Source of the DNA: Proteiniphilum sp.
GTDB taxonomy: Bacteria > Bacteroidota > Bacteroidia > Bacteroidales > Dysgonomonadaceae
Reading direction: 5' to 3'
Length of the DNA: 17,761 nt
Assembly (NCBI GenBank): GCA_031255275.1
Contig: JAIRSV010000169.1
Coordinates: 1-17,761, forward strand
Of the stretch, positions 1-7,551 are shown piece after piece. The notes beneath the pieces are model-generated. The model made no database searches. It had not been told where the DNA came from and worked only from the letters and a program-made list of their open reading frames with translations. The stretch's first letter is position 1, and every line of letters starts with the position of its first letter. A program made the translations under genes and the position numbers.

Positions 1-105
1 TCGTCGGGGCGGGTGCTCCCGCCCCTTGCCACTCGGGCGTTCCCCGAGCTAGTTATCTCCTTCTTCATTCTTCATTTAATGAAGCTCCCCGAGCTGGTTG
101 CTTTT
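1..105 (+). repeat. REP-like palindromic element, copy 1 (window edge)
   Basis: A GC-rich palindrome (ggggcggg, loop tgct, cccgcccc; perfect 8-bp stem) is followed by a second hairpin (ctcggg/cccgag) and an AT-rich hairpin cttcat-tta-atgaag near 68-82. The same 105-bp unit recurs at 410-514 with only a few substitutions, and the GC-rich core recurs at 213-264 (inverted), 14621-14677 and 15829-15882. All copies lie between genes. The structure is that of REP elements. No REP-associated transposase is visible in the window. The copy may extend past the left edge. Confidence 0.8.
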
Positions 106-125
106 GGCGCTTCGCGCCGTAACAC

Positions 126-150
126 ACCCCCAACCCCCTCTCAAGAGGGG
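126..150. repeat. C-rich/G-rich palindrome
   Basis: The sequence contains cccctct-ca-agagggg at 135-150, a perfect 7-bp stem with a 2-base loop, after a C-rich lead. It sits among the other palindromes of the 1-536 gene-free region. No coding signal overlaps it convincingly. Confidence 0.45.
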
Positions 151-212
151 AGCTTGCGCTGTCGCGCTCCGGTAACGGATTTCAACCCATCATCACATAG
201 CCACATCAACTG

Positions 213-264
213 CTCGGGGAGCGCCGGAGCGGCAAGGGGCGGGAGCACCCGCCCCGACGAGCGA
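213..264 (-). repeat. REP-like element, copy 2 (inverted)
   Basis: This is the reverse complement of the GC-rich core: ctcggggagcgcc, then ggcaaggggcggg-agca-cccgcccc, then gacgagcg. It faces copies 1 and 3, so copies 1/2 and 2/3 form head-to-head or tail-to-tail pairs resembling a BIME arrangement. Its outer edge (gacgagcgaaaaaa) matches copies 5 and 6 better than copies 1 and 3. Confidence 0.75.
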
Positions 265-275
265 AAAAAAGAACA

Positions 276-296
276 GGGCAAGGCATAGCCTTGCCC
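276..296. repeat. Perfect 9-bp stem-loop
   Basis: gggcaaggc (276-284), loop ata, gccttgccc (288-296): a perfect palindrome in gene-free DNA. No T-tract follows on either strand, so it is listed as a repeat and not as a terminator. Confidence 0.5.
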
Positions 297-313
297 GTAC
301 ATTATATATATAG

Positions 314-330
314 CCGTCGCGAAGCGACGG
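314..330. repeat. Perfect 7-bp stem-loop with GAA loop
   Basis: ccgtcgc (314-320), gaa, gcgacgg (324-330). It is followed by two 9-bp direct repeats, aatcatgta at 334-342 and 343-351, and by a 19-bp word at 360-378 that recurs at 13191-13209 with two mismatches. Together these suggest a composite dispersed element. Confidence 0.45.
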
Positions 331-409
331 TATAATCATGTAAATCATGTAAATCAGAAGAATCATAGTGCAGACAATTAACAAAAAAAATGCTTAATAA
401 AGAAATCGT

Positions 410-514
410 TCGTCGGGGCGGGTGCTCCCGCCCCTTGCCACTCGGGCGCTCCCCGAGCTGGTTATCTCTTTCTTCATTCTTCATTTAATGAAGCTCCCCG
501 AGCTGGTTGCTTTT
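410..514 (+). repeat. REP-like palindromic element, copy 3
   Basis: Nearly identical to copy 1 along its whole 105-bp length, including the AT-rich hairpin cttcat-tta-atgaag and the trailing agctccccgagctgg. It ends about 20 bp from the 3' end of the minus-strand LuxR-type gene and could act in its mRNA 3' end. There is no T-tract typical of an intrinsic terminator. Confidence 0.8.
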
Positions 515-536
515 TGTGGGTTACATCGTCGCACTG

Positions 537-1139
537 CTAAATCTCAATGTCTTCGATGGAGATGATTTTCTTGGATATGGCGTAGATCGTGAGTCCCGAC
601 TGACTGCGTATCCCTGTCTTCATGCCTATATTCTTCCGGTGTCTCACTACGGTGTGTATGCTGATGCTGAGGGCTTCGGCTATCTCTTTGTTCAACATGC
701 CGCTCACAAGTCCTGTCAACACTTCAATCTCTCTTTTCGTCAGTGTCTCTTCTCCGTCTCGCCCGTCCGGCAGGGAACGTCGCTTTTTGTTGAGCCTGTA
801 CAGCGCATGTACGATGTGTTCGGGCGAGTCACACAGGCTGAATGTAATGTCGGCCGGTACCAATGGCCGGTACATCATGCCGGAATCTATGCACGCTATC
901 GAAAGAAATGGGTGACTCTTCCGAATCTTCCTGATCTCCTTCTCCCGGTTGATAAACAGGACAGGATTCACAATCAGAATGTCTACCGACGACGACTCGA
1001 AAATCCCGGCCAACTCCTCCAGCGTCTCCGGCCGGTAGATGAGGCAATTCATCTCCGACCGGTGGAGAATGGCCTGTAGGCCCTCGCAGATAATCTTCGA
1101 AGGCTCCAGAATGGCTATGTGACAGGCTGATCTGTTCAT
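537..1139 (-). CDS. LuxR-type transcriptional regulator with degenerate receiver
   Basis: A 200-residue DNA-binding regulator. Residues about 6-120 look like a response-regulator receiver (IAILEPSKIICEGLQAIL at the start), but the acidic pair that binds Mg2+ is E12-P13 and the phosphoacceptor position in VDILIVNP is N58 instead of Asp, so phosphorylation by a histidine kinase is unlikely. Residues about 132-197 are a LuxR/NarL helix-turn-helix (LTKREIEVLTGLVSGMLNKE, then SISIHTVVRHRKNI). The start codon lies one base after the stop of the hemerythrin gene, so the two are co-transcribed and probably translationally linked. The likely role is regulating a redox or nitrosative-stress response sensed by its partner, which is inference. 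Family assignment is firm; the regulated genes are unknown. Confidence 0.88.
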   Translation of the reverse strand: MNRSACHIAILEPSKIICEGLQAILHRSEMNCLIYRPETLEELAGIFESSSVDILIVNPVLFINREKEIRKIRKSHPFLSIACIDSGMMYRPLVPADITFSLCDSPEHIVHALYRLNKKRRSLPDGRDGEETLTKREIEVLTGLVSGMLNKEIAEALSISIHTVVRHRKNIGMKTGIRSQSGLTIYAISKKIISIEDIEI

Positions 1140-1140
1140 C

Positions 1141-1845
1141 TCATTCCCTTTCCATATCCACGCCCGAGGGTATCAGGATCGTCTCCTCTATCAGCGAATG
1201 AACATACAGATCAAATTCAAGTTCATAGAGCGCCATAAGCAGCTTGCGACGCAAATCCCGATCACCGTCGATCCGGATGTGCTTCAACAAAAGATTCTTC
1301 AGATCATTCAGCTTCAGCTCGATGTCAGTATGATGCTCACGGTATACTCCCGAAGAGTAAACCCCCCGGCTCTCATCCTGTCCCCCGTCGCCCAGGAGCC
1401 TGATGAAGTAGGGAAACGCCACCTCGTCTTCATAATCAAGGTGCTCCTTCACCTCCGTAAAATACTCGTTGAAGAACTTTTCCAGCAGCTTCAGCTCCTT
1501 CCCCGCGTGATTCTCCTGAAGCCGGCGGATATAGGAACTTATCTGGGGATATTTGTCGAACCTGTAGTAGTTGTGACTCCTCTTCAGGAAATCAATCACC
1601 TGCGGCAGGTCGCTCCTGCTGAACGGCTGCTTCCCCCGCCCCCCGGCGCCGGTATAGAGGTTAGCGATGCTGATAAACAACTGTTCGCCGATGCCGTGGC
1701 GGTTGCAAAGCTGCAACACGGTGCGGTCACCCACCCTGAAGTCGATGTTGAAGTGCTGCAGCATAAGCAGCAGGTATGGATTGCCGTCGATCAGATCCGC
1801 CATTTTCATGTGCGGTCTGACCCTTGTTCCGGAAGAATGATACAT
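1141..1845 (-). CDS. Hemerythrin HHE-domain protein (YtfE/ScdA-like)
   Basis: A 234-residue cytoplasmic protein. Residues about 15-52 match the small N-terminal domain of ScdA/RIC-type proteins (MADLIDGNPYLLLMLQHFNI), although the Cys-Cys of classical RIC proteins is absent. Residues about 88-225 form a hemerythrin-like four-helix bundle with the expected di-iron ligands: H91, H135-x3-E139, H171 or H172, and H216-x3-E220. Such proteins bind O2, NO or peroxide, or repair damaged Fe-S clusters. It is first in an operon with the LuxR-type regulator, separated by one base. M13 or M15 are alternative starts; the longer form is kept because a promoter box lies about 25 bp upstream. Domain call is firm; whether it repairs clusters or senses gas is open. 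Confidence 0.88.
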   Translation of the reverse strand: MYHSSGTRVRPHMKMADLIDGNPYLLLMLQHFNIDFRVGDRTVLQLCNRHGIGEQLFISIANLYTGAGGRGKQPFSRSDLPQVIDFLKRSHNYYRFDKYPQISSYIRRLQENHAGKELKLLEKFFNEYFTEVKEHLDYEDEVAFPYFIRLLGDGGQDESRGVYSSGVYREHHTDIELKLNDLKNLLLKHIRIDGDRDLRRKLLMALYELEFDLYVHSLIEETILIPSGVDMERE

Positions 1846-1868
1846 GCCCTGAAATCAAATTTTTATCA

Positions 1869-1876
1869 CAAAAGTA
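1869..1876 (-). promoter_or_regulatory. Bacteroidetes -7 promoter box for the hemerythrin operon
   Basis: On the minus strand the bases read TACTTTTG, an exact match to the TAnnTTTG -7 consensus of Bacteroidetes sigma-ABfr promoters. It lies 24 bp before the hemerythrin start codon, giving a short leader. I see no clear -33 TTG element. Confidence 0.5.
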
Positions 1877-1955
1877 AGAAAAAAAACCATCCGTCCCGAT
1901 ACCCTGAAAAGCCGGCGATTTTCAGGAAAATGATGTTTAATCCCGGATTTTTTCG

Positions 1956-1963
1956 TATCATTG
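1956..1963 (+). promoter_or_regulatory. Possible -7 promoter box for the nitroreductase
   Basis: TATCATTG differs from TAnnTTTG at one position. It sits about 20 bp before the ATG at 1984. It supports that start over the ATG pair near 1930, which would lie upstream of the promoter. Weak on its own. Confidence 0.3.
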
Positions 1964-1983
1964 CGCCCATATTCCAAAAAAAA

Positions 1984-2529
1984 ATGTCAGATTTTCAAAG
2001 TTTACTGCTCCGGCGTCGCAGCATCCGGAAATTCACCCCGGAACTCTTTACCCCCGACGAAATCCGGAAGATCATCGAAGCAGCACTGCTTTCGCCCACA
2101 TCCAAAAACAGCCGCTCGTGGGAGTTCATTGCCGTGGACGAGAAGGAAACGCTTGTCCGCCTCTCGGTCTGCAAACCCGGCAGCGCCGCGTTTATCGCCG
2201 ATTCTGCGCTGGCAGTCGCCGTCCTGGGCAACCCGCTGCTGAGCGACGCCTGGATAGAGGACGCCTCCATCGCCGCCATCAACATGCAGCTGCAGGCAGA
2301 AGCGCTCGGCGCAGGCAGCTGCTGGGTGCAGGTGAGGGGACGGAATTATTCCGACACTATGTCAGCCGGCGAATACGTCAGCGAACTGCTCAACATACCG
2401 ATGCCCCTGGAAGTGCTGTGTATAATAGCCTTCGGCAAAAAAGAGCGCGAGAAGGCGCCCGCCGACCCGGACACCCTCTGCTGGGAAAAGGTACACACCG
2501 GAGCATACCGGCTGCACGACCGGCTGTGA
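1984..2529 (+). CDS. Nitroreductase-family FMN oxidoreductase
   Basis: A 181-residue flavoprotein of the nitroreductase superfamily, which uses NAD(P)H and FMN to reduce nitroaromatics, quinones or flavins. The N-terminal R10-R11-R12-S13-I-R motif is the usual FMN-phosphate contact, followed by the family block IIEAALLSPTSKNSRSWEF (residues about 30-48). The mid-protein helix DASIAAINMQLQAEALGAGS and a C-terminal strand CIIAFGKKE complete the fold. Length is typical of the shorter subfamily. The reading frame stays open far upstream, antisense to the hemerythrin gene, but the family alignment begins at MSDFQSLLLRRRSIRKF. It is divergent from the hemerythrin operon and heads the plus-strand group. 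The physiological substrate cannot be told from sequence. Confidence 0.9.
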   Translation: MSDFQSLLLRRRSIRKFTPELFTPDEIRKIIEAALLSPTSKNSRSWEFIAVDEKETLVRLSVCKPGSAAFIADSALAVAVLGNPLLSDAWIEDASIAAINMQLQAEALGAGSCWVQVRGRNYSDTMSAGEYVSELLNIPMPLEVLCIIAFGKKEREKAPADPDTLCWEKVHTGAYRLHDRL

Positions 2530-2559
2530 CGCAAAGACCTTCACCCGGCCTTCACCCGC

Positions 2560-2609
2560 GACAGAACCCCGCGACAAAACCCCGCGACAAACCCCGTGAC
2601 AGATAAACC
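2560..2609 (+). repeat. Short tandem repeat before nspC (four 12-13-bp units)
   Basis: Four consecutive units, gacagaaccccgc, gacaaaaccccgc, gacaaaccccgt and gacagataaacc, fill the gap between the nitroreductase stop and the nspC start at 2612. The last unit abuts the start codon, so unit number could alter spacing of the ribosome entry region. Confidence 0.55.
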
Positions 2610-2611
2610 GT

Positions 2612-3754
2612 ATGATAGACGTTTCAAAAATACCCTCCCCCTGCTTCGTGATGGAAGAAGAGTTACTCCGCCGCAACCTCCGGCTGATACGCTCGGTGCA
2701 GGATCGCGCCGGCGTGCAGATTATACTCGCCCTCAAAGCCTTCGCCGTCTGGAAGTCATTTCCCATTATCCGCGAATACATCACACACTCCACCGCCAGT
2801 TCCGCAGCAGAAGCGCAGCTGGCCTTCGAGGAGATGAAAAGCCCCGTCCACGCCTGCGCACCCGCATACACCGATGCCGACTTCCCCCGTTTCCTGCAAT
2901 ACAGCAGTCACATCACCTTCAACTCCCTCTCGCAGTTCGAGCGCTTCTATCCGCAGGTGCAGGCGTCAGGCAGGGAGATCGCGTGCGGAATACGAATCAA
3001 TCCCGAATTTTCGACCGTGAAAACCGCGCTGTATAATCCCGGCGCCCCCGGTTCACGCCTCGGCGTCACCTCCGACAGGGCCGGCAAACAGTTGCCCGCA
3101 GGCATCACAGGGCTGCACCTGCACAATCTGTGCGAAAACAATTCGTATGACCTGGAACGTACGCTGGAAGTGGCGGAACGGAAATTCGGACACCTCTTCC
3201 CCCAAGTCCGCTGGCTCAACCTCGGCGGCGGACACCTGATAACGCACCGGGAGTATGACGTGGAACATCTGATCGGGCTGCTCACCGGTCTGAAAGAACG
3301 TTACCCGCACCTCGAAGTCATCCTGGAACCCGGAAGCGCCTTTGTCTGGGAGACCGGCGTACTCGTCTCCACCGTGACGGACGTTGTGGAAAACCGGGGG
3401 ATACGGACCGTCATGCTCAACGTCTCCTTTGCCTGCCACATGCCCGACTGCCTCGAGATGCCCTACAAACCCCGCATCCGCGGCGCCAGCCCTGTGCCTC
3501 TGCCCGGCAGACAGGCCTGCCGGATGGGCGGAAACAGTTGTCTGAGCGGCGACTTCATGGGTGACTGGTATTTCGACAAACCGCTGAAGGTGGGTGATAC
3601 CGTGGTGTTTGAAGATATGATCCACTACACGACGGTGAAGACTACCCTGTTCAACGGAATAACCCACCCCTCCATCGGCCTCTGGACTGCCGGCGGAGAG
3701 TTTGAACTCTACCGCAGCTTCGGCTACGAAGACTATAAGCACAGAATGAGCTGA
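2612..3754 (+). CDS. nspC: Carboxynorspermidine/carboxyspermidine decarboxylase
   Basis: A 380-residue PLP enzyme of the alanine-racemase-fold decarboxylase family. It removes CO2 from carboxynorspermidine or carboxyspermidine, the last step of the aspartate-semialdehyde route to norspermidine or spermidine. K42 in ILALKAF is the PLP Schiff-base lysine; G205-G206-G207-H208 and E239-P-G form the phosphate and cofactor-binding loops; C310 and D314 in GNSCLSGD are the subunit-interface active-site residues of this fold. Length and motif order match NspC. The partner dehydrogenase gene is not in the window. The start is chosen because the family alignment begins at MIDVSKIPSPCFVMEE. It follows the nitroreductase by 82 bp and precedes nadD by 61 bp, so co-transcription is possible but unproven. 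Confidence 0.95.
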   Translation: MIDVSKIPSPCFVMEEELLRRNLRLIRSVQDRAGVQIILALKAFAVWKSFPIIREYITHSTASSAAEAQLAFEEMKSPVHACAPAYTDADFPRFLQYSSHITFNSLSQFERFYPQVQASGREIACGIRINPEFSTVKTALYNPGAPGSRLGVTSDRAGKQLPAGITGLHLHNLCENNSYDLERTLEVAERKFGHLFPQVRWLNLGGGHLITHREYDVEHLIGLLTGLKERYPHLEVILEPGSAFVWETGVLVSTVTDVVENRGIRTVMLNVSFACHMPDCLEMPYKPRIRGASPVPLPGRQACRMGGNSCLSGDFMGDWYFDKPLKVGDTVVFEDMIHYTTVKTTLFNGITHPSIGLWTAGGEFELYRSFGYEDYKHRMS

Positions 3755-3815
3755 CTCCCTCCCCCCCGTCTCCGCGCGCCCTCCCGAACGAACAGTATCC
3801 ATCAGCAAAGAATAT

Positions 3816-4409
3816 ATGCAAAAACAGCGTATCGGCATTTTTTCCGGCACATTCAATCCCGTCCATGCCGGCCACCTTATCCTGGCAAACTATATCTGCG
3901 AATTTACCGATACCGGCGAAGTCTGGTTCGTAGTAACCCCGCACAATCCCCTCAAGCGGGCCGGCGACCTGACGGCAGACACCCTGCGTCTGGAGATGGT
4001 GCGTCTGGCGCTGGAAGGGTTCGACCGCATGACGGCCTCCGACGCGGAATTCAGGATGCCCCGTCCCTCCTATACCGTGGACACCCTCGCAAGACTGACG
4101 GATGAATATCCCGACAAAGAGTTCTCGCTCATCATCGGCGGGGATAACTGGAATCGCTTCCACCGCTGGAAAGAGTACGAAAGGCTGATCGACGGCTACC
4201 GGATCCTTGTTTACCCGCGGCCGGGCGAAGTGACGGTGATCCCGGAGGCATACCGCGGATCTGTGCAGCCGGTGGACGCGCCTGTTGTGGAAATCTCATC
4301 CACGTTTATTCGCGAAAGCATCCGGGCGGGGAAGAATATGCGCGCTTTCCTTCCCTCCAAAGTGTATGATTTTATCGTGCGGAACGGGTTATACGGTATA
4401 CGGATTTAA
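3816..4409 (+). CDS. nadD: Nicotinate-nucleotide adenylyltransferase
   Basis: A 197-residue cytoplasmic enzyme that transfers AMP from ATP to nicotinate mononucleotide to make deamido-NAD, an essential step of NAD synthesis. Residues 8-20 (IFSGTFNPVHAGH) hold the nucleotidyltransferase GxFxPxHxGH signature and residues 160-166 (ISSTFIR) the second ATP-binding motif. SLIIGGDNW (104-112) is the characteristic NadD core strand. Length is normal. Its TAA stop overlaps the stop codon of the converging TPR gene within the four bases 4406-4409, so no room is left for a separate terminator. Confidence 0.96.
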   Translation: MQKQRIGIFSGTFNPVHAGHLILANYICEFTDTGEVWFVVTPHNPLKRAGDLTADTLRLEMVRLALEGFDRMTASDAEFRMPRPSYTVDTLARLTDEYPDKEFSLIIGGDNWNRFHRWKEYERLIDGYRILVYPRPGEVTVIPEAYRGSVQPVDAPVVEISSTFIRESIRAGKNMRAFLPSKVYDFIVRNGLYGIRI

Positions 4410-6625
4410 AGTTCCCGGTCATACCTGATTTTGTCTAAAATAATCGGCAGGACGGAGGTGTCTGCGCCGGCTTCCCTCAACTCTTTCTCGTCGTCGGCCA
4501 GCATGGATTGAAAGGCCTCGAAGCTGCCCGCCTTGCCGAGGGAGAGTTGATAGAACTCGACGGCCTCCTTCGTCCGGTCGAGGCACAGCGCCACGTGTCC
4601 GGCGTTGAGGCAGTCATGGGCGCTGGGTTTGGCCTTCATGATCCGCGAATAATACTTTTTCGCCACGTCGAGCTTGCGCGACAGAAAAGCGCACCATGCA
4701 ACGGAGCGCCATGCGCGGGTATTGTTGCTGTCGAGCAGCTCTACCTTGAAGTAGTAGTTCAGCGCCCTTTCATACTCCTTCAGTTCCAGGTAGCAGTGTC
4801 CGATGTTGAGCTGGATGCCGAGGTCGTCGGGACGGAACTGTTCCAGGCGGCGATAATATTCCAGCGCGGTGGCAGGCTCCTTCAGCACCCGATAGCAGTG
4901 GGCTATCCGCTGAAGCACCCAGGTGTTGTTCTCCTCCATCAGCTCAGCATGAAGGTAAGCCTCCAGCGCACCCCTCGTGTCAGCCAGCATCTGGCGGCAG
5001 TATCCCGTCTTCTGCCAGACCTCGCTTTTTCCGTTTCCCGTTTCGGCGAGCAGGGTATAGGCGCCGAGCGCTTCGTCGAAGTTGTTTTTCTCGAAGTAAT
5101 AAAGCGCTATTTTTTCCAGGTGACCGGGCTGCATCACTATGGGCTGAAACGCCGGTTGGCGGTGGTAGTTGAGCGGCAGGTCGAAGATGTCGCCGAACCC
5201 GGCGCGCCGGGGAAACAGTTTGAAGAAGCGGTAGAGATCCCTGAGATACTGACTGATCAGCGTTTCCTCCTTCCGATAAGGTTCCAGTGTCTCCTCCTCC
5301 GCCTGCATTTTTTTCATTTCGTCGCTCTCGGCGCTCAGCTGAGAGAGCATCATCCTGCGATAGTTTTCGGGCATCGTCATGATGCTGAAGCAGAAGGAGT
5401 ATTTGTCGGAATTGCAGATGAGCGACGATCCGGAGAGCGCTTCCACGAGCGAAACTTTTTCGGAACGGCGGACAAAGAGCGACTTCACGCTGCTGTGTCG
5501 CGGCGTGAAGGGGAGAAACCAGTTGCTCATCTCCCCGAAAAACGGATAGGACTTCAGGCCGGAGAAGGTGGAGTGAAACACGTCGGCGCCTTCCATCTGC
5601 AGTTCGGAAAATTCCTGCAGCTTGCCCGTCAGTCCCGTTTCGTCCAGGATCTTCTGCCATTCGGGATTCTTTTCGTCGAAGCCGGTTTCGCCCATCCATT
5701 CGTCCAGTTTTATCTTTTTGCCGATCATCGGGCTGAGCTTCATCATTTCGGGGATGATTTCCTCGGTCAGTCTCTTGGTGATTTTTTCCGTTTCGTGTGC
5801 CCGGATGAATCCGGTGATGGCTGCGATGAAGCGACGGACGAATGTCTTGTTGTCCGACAGCAGTTTCAGCCGGTTGCCGCAGCCCGGATACAGTTGCAGG
5901 CGCGAGCTGTATGTCTGAAAGACGGGGATGATGCCGGTAATGGCGCGGATGGCCGTTTCGGGTTCCGCATGGCCGCAGAGGTCGAGCAGGAATTCGATCT
6001 TCAGCGAGTCGAAGCGCTGCAGGACGTTCATCGTGAGCGCTGAGACGAACAGGGCTTTGTCGTGTTGCGGAATGGCAGGGTCGTCGGTAAATCTGCGGCA
6101 GGCGGCGATGAAGTCACCGTTGGCCGCGGGGGAAACGAACAGGGTGTAGAAGAGGTCTTGCTGCGTGTTTTCGCGGGTCATTCCGTGCTGTCCGATCAGG
6201 GATTCCTTTTCGTCGCCCTCTTCCAGCCGGTCGATGAGGGAGAGGGTGTCAACCTGTCCGGCGATGAGGGTTCGGTATTCGTCCATCGAGACGGGGGGAC
6301 GCATTTCCGTCAGTCTCATCCTGTCGAAAAACAGGGCGGAGCTTTCCCGTCGCAGCAGATGTTCAGCGGCAGAGTCGGCCAGGGTATATATGTCCCGGAT
6401 GAGTTTGTTGTATACGCGTTTCTGTTCCGGATCCTTTTCGCCTTCGATCAGGTAGTGGAGCATGTATTGATAGTTGGTGGTCAGTTCGGCGATTTTTTCT
6501 GCAACTGTCCAGCTCTGTTGCATGGACGACAGTTCTCTGATTCCCTCAAGGGCGTCTTTCAGCCGCTTCTGTTCGATGTTTGTGTGGATGGCTGCCAGCC
6601 TTTTCCTTATACCGGTTGAACTCAT
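4406..6625 (-). CDS. Large TPR protein, cytoplasmic, function unknown
   Basis: A 739-residue protein. The start at 6625 (MSSTGIRKRL) is preferred to an upstream in-frame ATG at 6685 because it sits two bases after the stop of the preceding gene, whereas 6685 would overlap that gene by about 58 bp. Residues 1-480 are mostly helical and charged without a recognised domain. About residues 502-696 hold five to six tetratricopeptide repeats, for example ALYYFEKNNFDEALGAY and IGHCYLELKEYERALNYY. No signal peptide or membrane segment is seen. It is the last gene of the DUF4922-serB-antiporter-tail-like operon and probably acts as a protein-interaction scaffold. I do not recognise a specific function. 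Confidence 0.85.
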   Translation of the reverse strand: MSSTGIRKRLAAIHTNIEQKRLKDALEGIRELSSMQQSWTVAEKIAELTTNYQYMLHYLIEGEKDPEQKRVYNKLIRDIYTLADSAAEHLLRRESSALFFDRMRLTEMRPPVSMDEYRTLIAGQVDTLSLIDRLEEGDEKESLIGQHGMTRENTQQDLFYTLFVSPAANGDFIAACRRFTDDPAIPQHDKALFVSALTMNVLQRFDSLKIEFLLDLCGHAEPETAIRAITGIIPVFQTYSSRLQLYPGCGNRLKLLSDNKTFVRRFIAAITGFIRAHETEKITKRLTEEIIPEMMKLSPMIGKKIKLDEWMGETGFDEKNPEWQKILDETGLTGKLQEFSELQMEGADVFHSTFSGLKSYPFFGEMSNWFLPFTPRHSSVKSLFVRRSEKVSLVEALSGSSLICNSDKYSFCFSIMTMPENYRRMMLSQLSAESDEMKKMQAEEETLEPYRKEETLISQYLRDLYRFFKLFPRRAGFGDIFDLPLNYHRQPAFQPIVMQPGHLEKIALYYFEKNNFDEALGAYTLLAETGNGKSEVWQKTGYCRQMLADTRGALEAYLHAELMEENNTWVLQRIAHCYRVLKEPATALEYYRRLEQFRPDDLGIQLNIGHCYLELKEYERALNYYFKVELLDSNNTRAWRSVAWCAFLSRKLDVAKKYYSRIMKAKPSAHDCLNAGHVALCLDRTKEAVEFYQLSLGKAGSFEAFQSMLADDEKELREAGADTSVLPIILDKIRYDREL

Positions 6626-6627
6626 AA

Positions 6628-7539
6628 CTACATTGAATTTGTTTTTTCTTTGATGATCAGTGTCGAGGGCAGACATTCCGTCCACGGCAGCGGGGTGCGG
6701 ATGAGTTTGTCCCAGCCCTCGGTGCTGATGACGGTGAGCGCCTGCTCACGGATGAAGTCGCTTGTTATTTTCCTGTTGGTATTCCACAGAGAGATGCGTC
6801 CTTCGGCTTTCTTCGCGATGAACTGGTAGAGTTTCTGTATTTTGGGGTCGGAAGGTATGAGGCCGATTGCATCCCAGAGCATGATTCTCATGTTTTCCTG
6901 CTGGGCGATCCGGTGGATGCAGGTGAAGAGGTGCAGGTCGGTTTTGTGCAGGAGGGGGATGAATACTTTCCGGAATTCTGTGGCGCCCTTGTCGATGAAC
7001 AGGCCGGCGGACAGTGTATTCCGGCTAAACAGTGAGTGGATGTTTTTCAACACGCCCGCTTCCCTTTCCTCAAACTGTTCGAAGATGAAGGCGTCGGAGT
7101 TTGTGGGATCGCTCCTTAGCCGGCTGTAAGTCTTTATTGATTCGGGATCGAATTCGCTGCTGCCGGCGCCGGCCAGGATGAGGTTGACTTTCTGGTCTTC
7201 CACGATTTTCGTGATACTGGCGCGGCTCTCCTCCACGGGACGGACAAACAGTCGCAGCGTGATTTTGTCCTTCTCGTCCGCGGGGATGAAGCCGGAGATG
7301 ATCCGGTGCTGGTATTCATCCATTTTTTCGCCGGGGAGCATTTCACCTTCTCCGGTTCCGCTGATGAGGTAGAGGAAGGTGACGGATGATTTTTCGGATT
7401 TCGACCGGGTTATATAAGTAGCCATCCGGCTCAGGGTTTTTCCCGTTTCGAGAGAGGAGAAGCAGATCAGCGCACTGTTGTTTCTTTTCGTTTCGGTTTC
7501 GCCGTTGATACGGCTCAGCAGAGTGTCGGCAAAGTCCAT
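6628..7539 (-). CDS. Stand-alone module like Na+/H+ antiporter cytoplasmic tail (two USP-like halves)
   Basis: A 303-residue soluble protein with two alpha/beta halves: about 20-160 (NNSALICFSSLETGKTLSRM, then KVNLILAGAG) and about 175-300 (SAGLFIDKGATEFRKVFIPL, then RIMLWDAIGL and LPSTLIIKEK). The layout resembles the universal-stress-protein-like C-terminal part of large Bacteroidetes cation/proton antiporters, as I recall them. No transmembrane region is present here, and none is encoded upstream, where serB lies 12 bp away. A regulatory or nucleotide-sensing role in trans is possible. It precedes the TPR gene by two bases, implying tight co-expression. The gene is certain; the homology is a recollection needing a profile search. 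Confidence 0.7.
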   Translation of the reverse strand: MDFADTLLSRINGETETKRNNSALICFSSLETGKTLSRMATYITRSKSEKSSVTFLYLISGTGEGEMLPGEKMDEYQHRIISGFIPADEKDKITLRLFVRPVEESRASITKIVEDQKVNLILAGAGSSEFDPESIKTYSRLRSDPTNSDAFIFEQFEEREAGVLKNIHSLFSRNTLSAGLFIDKGATEFRKVFIPLLHKTDLHLFTCIHRIAQQENMRIMLWDAIGLIPSDPKIQKLYQFIAKKAEGRISLWNTNRKITSDFIREQALTVISTEGWDKLIRTPLPWTECLPSTLIIKEKTNSM

Positions 7540-7551
7540 GAGAATCTGTTT

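Noticed and set aside
13..536. Small open frames in the left gene-free region
   Set aside because: They read through palindromic repeats in several frames on both strands and lack any domain or signal.
1198..1983. Long open frame upstream of the nitroreductase start
   Set aside because: It is antisense to the hemerythrin gene, shows no domain, and the nitroreductase family alignment and a promoter box both point to the ATG at 1984.
4508..6043. 511-codon plus-strand open frame
   Set aside because: It lies antisense within the TPR gene, which has clear TPR motifs; the composition is that of a GC-rich shadow frame.
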